Of a stretch of DNA of 64,000 nt, positions 1 to 12,100 are shown piece by piece. Numbering within the stretch: position 1 is the first letter of the stretch; every line of letters begins with the position of its first letter. The stretch covers positions 12,834,001 through 12,898,000 of the forward strand of contig CM082583.2 of the NCBI GenBank assembly GCA_040954595.2, given 5' to 3'. The stretch is from Balanoglossus misakiensis. Lineage: Eukaryota > Hemichordata. The position numbers and the translations under genes are program-made. The notes under the pieces are model-generated. The model searched no databases, was not told the DNA's origin, and saw nothing but the letters and a program-made list of their open reading frames with translations.

Positions 1-313
1 GCAGTAGAAGGGAGCATGCAAGAAAATCGCATGTAATGAGGGAGAGGTCAGTATCTTCTACCATACCTTTTGCTTCCACTGTCGTCATCCCTGATAAAAT
101 TATCACTGTGCTTATTAATTGCATAATTTGTGAGATGCATACAAGCTTCATCCTGGAAAGAGAACAGAATTGGAATCACGTTTTTTTAACTGGCAGAGTA
201 TATCGATTTCAAAGACACTTTGAGCTGGTTGGGATGGAGTGATGTGGCCATGCAGCGCCCTCAATCTTCCACTACAACAACTAGCAACTGATGATGCAGA
301 ACAGAGAACTTAC
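1..313 (-). other. Intron of the TTLL6/13-like gene
   Basis: The donor at 308-313 (GTAAGT on the minus strand) opens an intron that runs off the left edge. No sequence resembling the next TTLL exon (the LTNYSINK region) is visible here. Confidence 0.7.
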
Positions 314-3044
314 GATATTATGTCCGTTGGGTTCTTGGTACTTGACGGTGGCAAACCTGGCTAACCCATCAGCATGTACAAATATCCTAAACGGATCGCA
401 GGACGTTACCAGCACGTAGATACGCAAATCAAATTTGAAATTATCTATGAGAAAAGGCTACAAGAAAAAAAGAAAAAAAAAATTAATTAGTGGAATAAGT
501 AAAAAGTACACAATACAATAACAATGACTTTCCAGGTGTACAGTTCATTTCTCCTGGACTTTCCTGCCATTTGTTTTTCTGTAAAAACAGTCAATCGACT
601 AACAGGGGGCCAGGCTTTTGGTGGAGAAACTATGCAACTATACATGTATGTTTACCTTGGAAATATACTGTTGGCATAACATGTGTTCTCCTGGTTTGAT
701 GTCTTTGGGATTTTTCGTCACAAAGATACCCTTTCCTTGGCACCCACTTTCTGGTTTGCAAATATACGTCTTGTTCTTTTTGGATCTACAGAAGGCTTGG
801 TAGTCACCATAACTGCAAAAGATATTAGAGCATTGACATTTACACCTTATAATTTGCTCTATGGCACTGCATGAGCATCGCTGGTTGGATATTTTTTTTA
901 CAAAACTGGACATAACTCTGCTACTCACTCTGCTGGTAGACACCACGACCGAGGGAATACTGCAAACTCCTTTGGAAATAATTTTAAAAGCCTGTTCATG
1001 TTGCGAGCCAGTAGATCTTTCCTACAAATCTCACTCATGCCCGGGAAATGATTGATTTTCTGAAAGTTGAGAAAGAGCAGAATTAGTGTACACACAAGAA
1101 TGGAATGTACTTATTTCATCCACTGACTGTTATGTTGGCACCATTTTATTCTTCTTATGTTGTGAAATCCGTCTTGATTTGATCAAGGTGAATAACATTT
1201 CCTTGAGAGAAGAAACCAATCTGACAGATAGCTCACAAATTACCTTTCTATACAGAGCTTTCCATTATGCTGTTAGAGTTAATACTTTGAGTATGTGCCA
1301 CCTTATATGGAAAGCTTTTTCTCTGCGGTAATTGATTTTTCTTGCCAGAACAGGCCAACCAAAGCCACATTTAATTATACAGATAGAAAATATGCTTCCA
1401 TTGAGGTTGTGCTATGGACCTGAACAAAAACACCTTTTGCACAAAATGAAATTATCTCAACAAAAGATTAAGAAAAAACAGGTCAGGGGTCTATTAATTC
1501 AAATGCCATATTGAGTTGCATGCAGGGTTTCCACCACAACCGATCAAAATAGAACTCTTAACCTGGTATTACTTGATGATCCAGAATTACATATATAGAG
1601 AGAGAGTTCCCCTAAACTTACTTGAAATCGCCTCATTTCCATGACTCTTTCCAAGGCAACTGAGTAGTCTGTCCAATACAGTGACCAGTCTTCATCTTCA
1701 CCCACTTCCTTGAAACCAAACCTTTTGGCAACTCTACGTACTGGGTGATGAGAACAAACGAAAAACAGTCATCAAAATAAATTCAGAAATAATGCATATT
1801 CTCTAGAATAAAAGCATATTCGCTAGAATAAAAATACACACATTGATGTTTAAAGCAACTGAAAAAGATGACAGTACTCACTTGACTCATATTTACAGTT
1901 TGAAGTATTTATACCAATCCACCTGGAAAGAAATGAGTCAAATAGAAGTAATTGATGAAGTCATTTTAGGGCAGCATATTACTAACGGTCAAATAACCAC
2001 ATTCATTCTGGAAAATTTGAATTATGAAATTTTCCATGAGAAAAGCTCCTGTCAAAATTAATCTTCAAATGCTATAATCAAATGAATCTAATAATGGCCA
2101 TTAAACCATCATGCTTTATTACTAAAATGTTCATAATTACAAAATCTAATTTTGTGATTATTTCAATTAATCAAATGAAAAATAGGACACAGTTGAGTCT
2201 TAAAACAGGCAGGGTTGACCTGTTGCACACCAAGAGATAATTTTGAACACTGCAGTGTCATGAGGACACAAGTCAACCGACATGACAGAAAGCGCTTGGC
2301 TACAGATACGTCAGGTATCCGGGCAATACAGCCCGGCATTCACTGGTAATGTATTGTACCTTTCATAGCGGACACAATAGGGCAGTGATGGGTAGGGACA
2401 GTAAATCACTACTAGATAAAAGACAGAAGGTATATTTTGAGCTGCGCCAGTCGGTTTGTCAGCAAAATCAACCCTTGGGTCTTGTAAACAGCACCTTGTT
2501 TGAGAAGCCTCATGCGACCCATTTACTCTAGGCACTTTGATCAACAAAAGCATCCAATTGACAGTCAGCCTATCTCTCTAGGTTACCAGTAGAGGCTGCA
2601 ATTTCCCTCTCCACAACAGCCCATCTACTGAAAACGACACCACTGTACATGTATGTAAAAGCTTGTGGCAACAGGACGTTTGCTCATTATAAAAGTCTCC
2701 AACGATCAAAGAGGCTTTCTAAGCCCTTCAATACTACTACTCAGTTCAACCTAATTGTTTTCAATGGACTGGGAGCACTAGCGCACTGCCTTCAAAAGGG
2801 GTCAAGGGGCATAGCTTACCTTTTCCGTTTCTTTTTCTTCTTTTTCCCCCCAGGTGGCTGGTCTTCAGCCCTTTCCTTGTCTAGCTTGTCGTCGTCTTTC
2901 CCACCATCATCGGCATCACTCTCCCCTCCCTCCCCAAAGACTTCTTCGTCCCCCTCCCCATCAAGTTCAACTACCTGGTCCTCATCGTCGCTGTTGTTCC
3001 GGATTTCTTCATTTTCTTTATCCTTATCTAACATTTTTTAAAAG
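314..3044 (-). CDS. TTLL13: Tubulin polyglutamylase, TTLL6/TTLL13-like (5' part; gene continues off the left edge)
   Basis: ATP-grasp enzyme that adds glutamate side chains to tubulin, typically on ciliary or other stable microtubules. Coding exons, in order: 2820-3034, 1882-1922, 1622-1740, 929-1059, 656-812 and 314-457. All have GT-AG borders and join into one frame of 269 codons with no stop. The start is the ATG at 3034; an acceptor at 3045-3047 puts a UTR intron just upstream. Residues 1-63 are acidic and 64-72 are a Lys/Arg run. From about residue 78 the TTL domain begins: WSLYWTDY, then [20 protein letters not shown], the glycine-rich nucleotide loop [15 protein letters not shown] (185-199), IKPGEHM and [10 protein letters not shown] (229-238). 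This matches vertebrate TTLL13 and TTLL6 almost word for word. The later catalytic exons (LTNYSINK and LEVNHSPSF regions) are outside the window. TTLL6 versus TTLL13 orthology cannot be decided from this part. Confidence 0.93.
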
Positions 3045-6000
3045 CTGCAAGAAATATAGAGAGAGATTGTACATACACTAAATGAAAAAAGTTGCCAGAA
3101 TTGCAAGTCTAGAGTAATCATAGTTTTGCATTTACCAGACAACCTTGTGTTGCTTTGAAGGCTTTTTTCCATTCACGTTCCAGACAAATACCTGTACGCG
3201 CATGGGTAGCCATGTTTGAAAACAATCTCGACGCCCCAACAATACAACAAATACCTGCAGCTACATGCATATGCAATGTGATCGAATATGTGATCAAATT
3301 AAGAGGACGAGAAGAACCACAGCACTCAGAATTTAAAGCTACAGCCATCATGAAATGCCTGGTATGCCACAAGACTATTGATTTTGCAATAAACTCCAAG
3401 ACAAGTTGCCAGAGAAACACACTTGGGTGATAATTGGCGGCAAACAGAAAGGATGAGATGTTTTATTATCACAAATGACCAAGCTTTGTTTTCAAGAGTG
3501 GTTTTTTAATTGGACACCTGAGTTTTACCATTGCCAATTACATTGTGTAAATGTACGTGGCAAGTCCATCATTTAGGGCCAATGCATCATCAAGCTGCCT
3601 GTCAGTGAACCCTACAACATTTCTTTCTTTCCTGGAAAAATGATTGATAGTAATGATACCCTTGATCAAACATAATACATGTCTATCCTACATGAATCTA
3701 TGTTAATGTACCTAGCACATTTCAAGCATATTTCATTCTTTTCACATGTGAATTTCGTTATCATTTTATCCAGACATGTACATTGTGTAAACCATCATGT
3801 AAGGTGTCAAAATATTGCACTATTCATTGTACTGTTAATATTACCCCGGGCACAATTCAACTGTTGCCCTCAATCAATTCATGCAACTTACAATAATATT
3901 TTGAATGTGATCAAGAAACCATTAATCTTATCTACATATTACGGTACACTATAGAAATATGCCTGCATGACTGTGTATGCCGCATTCACTGCAGAAAAAC
4001 AAAATTGAGGTGGCACAGTGGGTGCACTGATATGAATCAGCAAATAACTGAGTCTATTATTAAAGACATGTTCTCCAATTCAACCCAACAAATTGGATCA
4101 TTCACCGACAACAAACGCTGCGGGCAAAATTCAGTATCAGCCGTCGAGCCGAGGAAATTGCAACATTTATCATCTGCGCTGGATCTATGAACGCTACTGT
4201 GTGGGCATACTTCATGTCGATTTTAATTGAAAATTTGGGGTGTGCACTGATTTCCAATTGGTAGGATATTTGACTTGAAGATGTACCAATGAATTTTGTG
4301 TGTATTGAAACTGACATTGTCAGTACATCACATGTATTATTTACACTGCTGGTGTATTGTTATTACCATGGTTACTGCTAAATAGTGAACTTTGGGAATA
4401 ACTCTGAAGATGGGCGATTATTTGATTATGGGAAACACGGTAACGAGAGACTGCACCTAATTTGGCCATGGACCCCGAGGGACAGTGTGAATCAACGCTT
4501 TATTGACAAAGATGTTTCCAAAGCAAGCACCTGAAAGGTTCTTTTGTCAGTAGCAATTAGAGAAGATGGCTTGCTAATGCTTGGGCAATAAAATGGTTTT
4601 GTCAGCCACAGATGGATTTCTAAATCTCAAAGCAATTTTCAAAACAGGAAAATGTTACCTTGTTTGCCACTCTATGGAAATTATATTGAATTTTGCTTGA
4701 TTGGCATCTATAAAAATAATGACATCTTACAACATGACATTTATTGACAAAATGAAAATTTCCACAGAGAGAAAAATATTTATAAATTTACAGTGAGCCT
4801 GCTTTGAGAAAATTTTCTGGGGAGAGTTCTGTATTGGGGAGTGAAAATACCAGGAACAAATGTATGGTGATGTTGTCATTGGTTTTGAAATGCATGTTTA
4901 CAAAACGAATCCAAGCAACTACAGTAGCTATTGTGTAAACATCGTTCTGTGCTAACAAGGAGAATAAACAACCACCTGTTATGTTGACTGGTCAGTTTCG
5001 GCAAATTTGCCAAGAAAACAAAACCAGGCAACAGACTATAACAACTTCATTGCCACTCAGTTGATTTTTTATACATTTTGTACATGTAACACTAGCATTA
5101 CCAATACCCTCTGTCTGGTTCCACTTTTCTTTAGACTTAAGCACACATTCCAATTCAAATCATGTGATGAGCCAGCTACTGTAATGATCACAACCAGGAT
5201 CAAAACAAACTGATGTACAGTTAGGTAACTGTCCATCTGTGATTTGTTTGAGTTTAGTCTCAGAGAGTGAAAAGACCCCAGATCTTGCGCCATTTCTTCT
5301 GTTGACCAACATTCACTGCTCTGTGAACACTCTTAGTCGTTTTTAAAAACACAATACTGCTAGGCCCCCGAATGAAAAGGACATGGTCACTGGACTATTC
5401 AAGACCTAAATGTGGGCTGACATTTTTTCCTTGCTCTTCTGCCGTTGTTGTAGTTGCCCGACCAGAAATACAACAACCTTTACAATCCCTATTATGATCG
5501 GTGAATTATGTCTTTTGTTGCCAGTCGCTGTTATCACAGTTGGTATCCCGACAATAAAACTTGAAGAAAAGCATGTCACTGTCAAATCTGCAGATAAGGC
5601 CAACAGAATCAATGCTCATGGTTGGTGGTGGTTGCTGGTGAGATTTCATTGTTCATTTCAGGCTTCAACTACCCTACATACATATATACATGGGTCTGGT
5701 TTGATCTTGAAGACTGAACTGGAAGTGGAATAATACTTTCTAGAAAATGTTAAGAAATGCACATCAGTAATGTTGTACTAACATTGAAATTAAACTATGC
5801 CTTGTTGGACAAATTCACTGAAAACCCCAGCTGTAAACAAACAACCAACCAACCAACCAGTCAATCTACATCTTTGTGTTTCCATGGTTCATCCTCCTTC
5901 CATGAGCAAGTTCAATGCATTGGCATTTCCTTATCTGAGTTCACTTCAATCAAAGTTATTTGATTAAAATTCAAGTGCTGTAGCCATTCCAGATAAAGCA

Positions 6001-7873
6001 ACCCTGAAGATCAAAGTCTCCCTTGAAGGATCCAAAGCTGATCAGCATACAAGATATACTTTTAATAAGGCATAGCAAACCACTTTTATCCTCAACACTT
6101 TTCTTTTTGTAAATACATGCAATGTGTGCATGACGCAAACAGATCCTGAGAAGTCAACCACATCAGTGGTACAGTAATTTTTACGTCAAAGACCTACAAG
6201 TCGGCATTTTTTTGTGCGAGTTGCAAATAACTTGCACACAGAGGCTATTTTATTAAAAGCCTGTAGATAGTACCTGTTCAATACCGGTTCCCTGTTTGAT
6301 ACCCCTAACAACGACGATATCTTGGGTAGCAAATCAATACAACCAGTTTAATAATGCAGAATAGCTTGATAACAGTGCAGTGCCAAAGACATGCTTTCTC
6401 ATTATCTTGCAAACAAAAACTTCGTACTTACTATAAATGTACTTCAAAATGCCTTTATCACATTCTTTTTCTATGCACATTTTATTGACGTGGTGCGCAG
6501 CAAGAACATTTTACACATAGCTACCCGACTGGTGAAATGAATGCATGTTAAATGGTACATACAATGTACTGTTACACTATGCTATGTACCCAGCCAATTT
6601 CCATCCACTCTGCATTTATAATTCATCCTTTTTCTTTCTTTCTTCTAACAAAAAGCAAAACCTAATCAACAGCTGTTACAAAGATGCTATCAAGACATTT
6701 AATTACAAATGGAAACAGCGATTTTAAAGTAATGACATTCATATTTTAGGATTTTAATTTTAATTACTGAATGTATACCTTGAACATAATCACACTAAAA
6801 ACCCTTTTACCCCTGCTACTGATATGTAGTGGTCAAACTTTATCATACAGATGTTTACAAACAAGGTATTAGTTTGCAAGCAGGGATCTTGACTATGAAA
6901 ACAACGCAACATACATTTCGTTTGAAATTTACACAATGGAATCACTTGACCAGCATACAAACAAAATGTTTGTAAATTACCTATTTTCTCACACCATATT
7001 TATCACACTAATTTGGTATTACAGAACTGGTTTATTTTACTTTCTGAAATGTTTCATTGACATTCTGAACATTTCAAAAAGTGTATAAACCCAATGTGAC
7101 ATGTGAATACTTAATTCAAGGCTCTTCTTATAGAAAAGGTCATGGACCTTTAAGTGGACAGTAACCTTAATTAAACAAAATGAAAATGTAAACAAATTAC
7201 CAACCTTTACAAAAACAGACACGACGTCCCTCTTGTTACTACATTAGAACCTGTTGAATGAAATAAAATGCACAAGACGAGGTTGGTGTGATAATCAAAT
7301 TGTAGTTTGACAGACAAAAATAGGTGCGAACTGGTTGAGCTATATAAACGTTACCCAGGAAACGGTAATTTGGGAATACGTTAATTGTTTTCCTGTATTG
7401 ACAAGGACATATGATTCGCGTATATGATCGACTAATGCCTTCGAGAAGCTACTTCTGGAAAAAAAGGCTATTATCACGTCGGCCACTTTCTAAAGTAAAC
7501 AGACGGTGGATTTAGTTGCACTGAATTCAACTCGCAGACAATTGATCGCGTTCAGGGGGTCAGCTGGCGAACGTCAAAACTTGGTGATCACAAAAGTGTA
7601 TACCTGGTGCGATCGCAGCGTTCCCATGTCTGCATATAACGGTTCACTATTTCTCAGGTGTCATTTAGTACAACAGACATCGATTGCTACTGTACCACGG
7701 TCTCGTGGCGGTTCTTGGGAGAAATTCTACAATAATTTCATATCAAACACTAGCAATACTAGTTCGCCGATCCGTGCTAATTCGCACGATCAACTTTACG
7801 AAGCGGAGTTTACGTGACAAGTTCCGAAGTACCTTAGGTTTACGTCAGGATCTGAGTTAATTCCGATACTCAC
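3045..7873 (-). other. Non-coding stretch, probably the 5' UTR intron of the TTLL-like gene
   Basis: No open frame here resembles a known family. Content is AT-rich unique sequence with short low-complexity pieces, such as a CAAC-type run near 5837-5862 and T-rich tracts near 6625-6650. CpG content rises only toward 7.3-8.0 kb. Confidence 0.4.
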
Positions 7874-8000
7874 CGTTGTGATTTCGACATATGTACCATT
7901 TAGGATGTAACGCTAATCGTGTTTAGTCCTATAAACGATCGAATAGACTCGTTAATTCCCAAAGAGCAATTTGTTGATTTTAAAACATTTCGGTCGGTCC
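7874..8000 (-). other. Probable non-coding first exon of the TTLL6/13-like gene (upstream end uncertain)
   Basis: On the minus strand a strong donor (CG|GTGAGTAT) lies at 7868-7873. It is the best partner for the acceptor at 3045-3047 in front of the coding ATG. The resulting UTR intron would span about 3045-7873. The transcription start cannot be seen, so the upper limit is a guess. A weaker alternative donor (GTAAGT) sits at 6427-6432. Confidence 0.35.
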
Positions 8001-8586
8001 GTCATATCACGTTTACATCAACATGGCGTAGACCATAGCTGAAGCTATGCAAGTGCATGAAATCAATCCGCGGTATGATGGAATTTTGTGCATAAAATGT
8101 TGTATGTGGATCAACTTGGGCTAAATACCACAAGCATAACATTGAACTGTGTTTTATATTTTTACATAAGAATATTTTTGAAAAAAGAAAAGTGACATCA
8201 ATGAAACCTGGGACCTAATTTAGGCATGTGAGAGGATACATTCATAAGGGCAGTTATCAGACCAAAACAATCTCTTCGCGGACGCTGGCTTTTGATTGGC
8301 CACTGGTTGCCTGGCAAACTGGTAATTTTGCAGGTGCAGGACCTTTAACAAACTACCTTTATGAAGACGCAGCAAATTAAAATTAACAGTAAAATGTTTG
8401 TTCTGTTATGATTTCGTACATGGAAAACTACCCACTTGAACATAATCGTCAAGACTAAAATACACCCATCCCGAAACTTTGACCTATTTTGTTTCGAATA
8501 TACAAAGTCTCGTAAGTTCTCGCAGATCAGACATATCGCGTGTAAATGACAACGTGTACTGCACATGCGTAGCTGATGTGATCAAC
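8001..8586. promoter_or_regulatory. Putative bidirectional promoter between TTLL-like and COPE
   Basis: The region separates the inferred non-coding TTLL exon (minus) from the COPE start codon at 8587 (plus), so the two housekeeping-type genes would be divergently transcribed from under 1 kb. No clear TATA box is seen. The COPE start lies in AACATGGCGGC, which fits the YY1 consensus often found at TATA-less housekeeping starts, and a related CAACATGGCG occurs near 8019-8028. Assignment is by position and motif only. Confidence 0.4.
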
Positions 8587-9103
8587 ATGGCGGCTCATCA
8601 AGATGTAGACGAGTTATTCGAAATCAAAAACGCTTTCTACCTGGGTAATTTCCAGCAGTGTATAACCGAAGTCCAGAAACTAAAGGTATGTTCCACAGGA
8701 TTCCGTTAGACTTGCGAAATTGGTCTAACTAAATCGAAAAAACGAAGTATAGCCACTAACTCGCACCCACTTCCGCATTCGCTGTTCGTCTGCTTTCATA
8801 TACTACAGCAACACGAACTAGATCAGCCAGCGTTTGGCCTTTGACAAACATGCGCTATTACTATATCGCTACTTATTTCATATATCTCCGGTAAGGGCTT
8901 GCCTTTTAGTACATGTATAAAACGCCAGGCCTGCCCATGGCCATGGAGCTGTACATGCCTGGGCTACACGTGCCACATTGCAATTTGCTGGGTACACATT
9001 CTACCAGTTCTCACCTAGGCTGTTTTTAACCTGTTTGTATCATTTATGTGCCATGATGATGATGATGATGATGATGTAATATCATAACTCAATCAACATA
9101 GCT

Positions 9104-9198
<95 letters not shown>

Positions 9199-12100
9199 AC
9201 ACATATTTTACATACATTGTTTTGCTTCTTTATTTTTCTGCTCAACCTTATGAATATCATTTAAAGGAGGAAGAACAGGTGAACTGAGCAAATTTTTTGG
9301 GGTACAGATTTGGTAGATTTGTGGTAAGGTTGTTTAGAGTAGGAAGTATGGTTCGAGAGCTGTAAAGATGATATCCATCAAATGAGAATACACCACAGGG
9401 ATAAACATGTAGGGTTTAAGTGGAATTCTTTAACCTTTTGAACTCTGACCCTGATCGCTGAGACCTTCATTTGTATGATCATGACAACACACAAGTACAT
9501 GTAGTGGGAACTATTTCAGCTTCTGCATGAAATCTGTGGGTGTAGCTAGTGTGATTGTCATAATTGACAAATTATATGTATTATTACTGTAAACTCTTGC
9601 AGCATGTTTTAGAGTGCACCAGTTGGTCATTTAAAAGGACAAAGTCTCTCTCTTGCTGCCCTTTTCCCATTAATTATGTTTGATACAAGACACCATTGAT
9701 GTTAAGTACATGTGAATACATGTATAGTGAATCAACGTTCAACCACAAACAACTTCCATCCTGCATATAGATGTGAGAGTAAAAATCTTGCCAAAATGAA
9801 TAAATGGTAAACACTGATTATTCATTTTTGGCTGCTTTAGATTATTCATTTATTGTCGAAAATAATTCTTCATTTACTCATTAAATTCGGGGGGGGGGGG
9901 GGGAGGGGGGGGGGGGTCTTTTCAAAATTGCCTTAAAATTAAGACTTTCAAAATGGCCGCCAAATTTGAGGTTCAAAATGGCCGCCTATATCTGTGCTTA
10001 GTCTATGGCATTCAAAATGGCCGCCAAATTTAGTGACTTTGACAATCTCCATGGTAAATATTATGGAGAAATTTTACTCATAGTTCTACCACACACACCT
10101 TCCATCCCACTTGTAGACACGAGAGTGAAAAACTCGCCAAAATGAATATTCGGTGTTTACCATTTATTCATTTTGGCGAGATTTTTACTCTCATATCCTA
10201 CAAACGTGATGCTTGAATGTTGATTCACCATATATCCACATGTGCATTAGCATAAACAGTGTAGTAAATCAAACATAATAAATGGGAAAAGAAGAGAGAG
10301 AGAGAGACTTTGTCCCTTTAAAGTAATACAGCAATAGGCATAGAACTGATATACTGATACATCTTCTTTTCATTCAGACCTCAAATCCTGATGCCAAGGC
10401 AGAAGCTGAAGTGTTCATGTACCGGGCTTATATTGCTCAGGTAAATCTATTTCTAGCTTGTCCTAACTCAAAGTAAACATTCTGGTGTCATAGATATAGG
10501 TAAATAACAATATGTGATGGTAATATAATAGTATCATATCATTCATTTTCCCTTGACAGCGAAAATTTGGAGTTGTTCTAGATGAAATATTTTCCTCATC
10601 ATCTTCTGAGCTTCAAGCAGTTAAACTATTTGCTGACTATCTGGCAAGCCCTGGCAAGCAGTAAGTACGGTTATCTGTAGGATGCCCTGTCTCATCATAA
10701 AATTATCTTCTGGAAGTTCATCTTTCATGTATAAAGAACTATTACCCACAAATTCACACCGTATACAGGTGTACATGTACACATATGTGCATGATGGTCT
10801 CCCAGAGTATGCATCACAACCATTTTAAGGTTGGATAATCTGTGGAAACTCATTATCATAACAAATTTGTTATGCAAATTTATTTATTTATATAATGTCA
10901 TCTTGTGGGATTAGGGATAAACAAAGGCATTGATTCTCATAACACAGAGGGCGCTTTGACTGGCTTTCAGATGTCAAAAGACATTTTACATATACTATGA
11001 ACTACCGGTAGTTACTATCACATAAGTATATATGAGATAAGTAATTGTTGAACTGCAAATATAACATGAAATCATTCTTTGTGCATGATAAATTGCAATG
11101 TTCCATCAAGCATTTGACAGATTGTGCAACCAACTTTCCCTTTCACAGTGATACTATATTGAGAGAACTTGACAGTAAAATGAGCAGTAGTGTTGACATC
11201 ACTAATAATACATTCCTGCTGATGGCTGCTTCTATCTATTTCCACGAACAGGTAATGTAACTATAACACTTTGAACCCTAACCCCATGATGACCTGTGAC
11301 ATTCAGTTTTTTCCCCTAACAGCGTACAACCACAAAGGGTTCAACCACCTCTATTTATGTGAACAGCATCAATAGCTGAGTTCTGTACATACAATGTTTT
11401 CCCAATATACATGTTAACAGGGTAGATTCAGATTTAAATATTTATCTCCGAAGCAACGGAAATTGTGTTTGTTTCCTGTTGAAAGTGTAATGCTGTCATG
11501 TCACTTCATCAGTCCTGCATTTGATGTGAATCGTAAGCGATGTTCAGCTATGCATAAAAGATTTCATGAACTTTTCCCCATGAGAGGTGTCACTGTTATG
11601 ATTTCGTGCTCGGTACAATGAAATATATGCGCTGACAGCGCTAAGAAGAATAAAAAAAATCCACAATTGAAAGAAATGGTATTTTTCAATTTTCCCAATC
11701 GTTCATCCTAATAAAGAGCTCAATCCAGACAGTCCTGACATTGTGAAATGAGCTCAGTGTCATAAGATCAAAAGTTATTGCGAGGTCACAGTGTCGTTGA
11801 CATCAAAGGTAGAGCTCCGACTCAAGTGATCCTCATCAGTCTCACATTGAAGAAAACCAGTGAAGTAGAAATACAAGGAAATGAATGTTTAAAATGTGAT
11901 AAAATACAAACTATCAGTATTTGCGGACGATGAAGTGTGTAATCAGGAAAGATTTTGTTGTGTTATAAAACTTGTATGTTTGAAATCTAGTTCAATAATT
12001 GGCGTGTAAATTAGTAACAGTCATCGCGTTGCATTCTGGGATTACTACATGTACATGTAGCTAATATATTAATCCCATCTGGTGCATCTATATTTGAAAG

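Larger units (their letters stand above)
9631..10321. mobile_element. MITE-like element with ~190-200 bp terminal inverted repeats and TTAA ends
   Basis: The sequence from 9631 to about 9830 reappears, inverted and diverged, from about 10123 to 10321. Shared blocks include the GGACAAAGTCTCTCTC end, TTATGTTTGAT, GAATCAAC and GCCAAAATGAATAAATGG. Both outer ends carry TTAA (9631-9634 and 10318-10321), which would fit a TTAA target duplication of the piggyBac type, though the A/T-rich ends make this uncertain. The core holds a G tract (9889-9916) and three copies of a 15-mer. There is no transposase frame, so it is non-autonomous. It lies in COPE intron 1. Confidence 0.75.

Noticed and set aside
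2649-3081. Plus-strand frames rich in Ser/Pro
   Set aside because: They are the antisense of the acidic first coding exon of the TTLL-like gene.
9104-9198. Possible CRISPR-like array
   Set aside because: It is a simple triplet repeat with no spacers.
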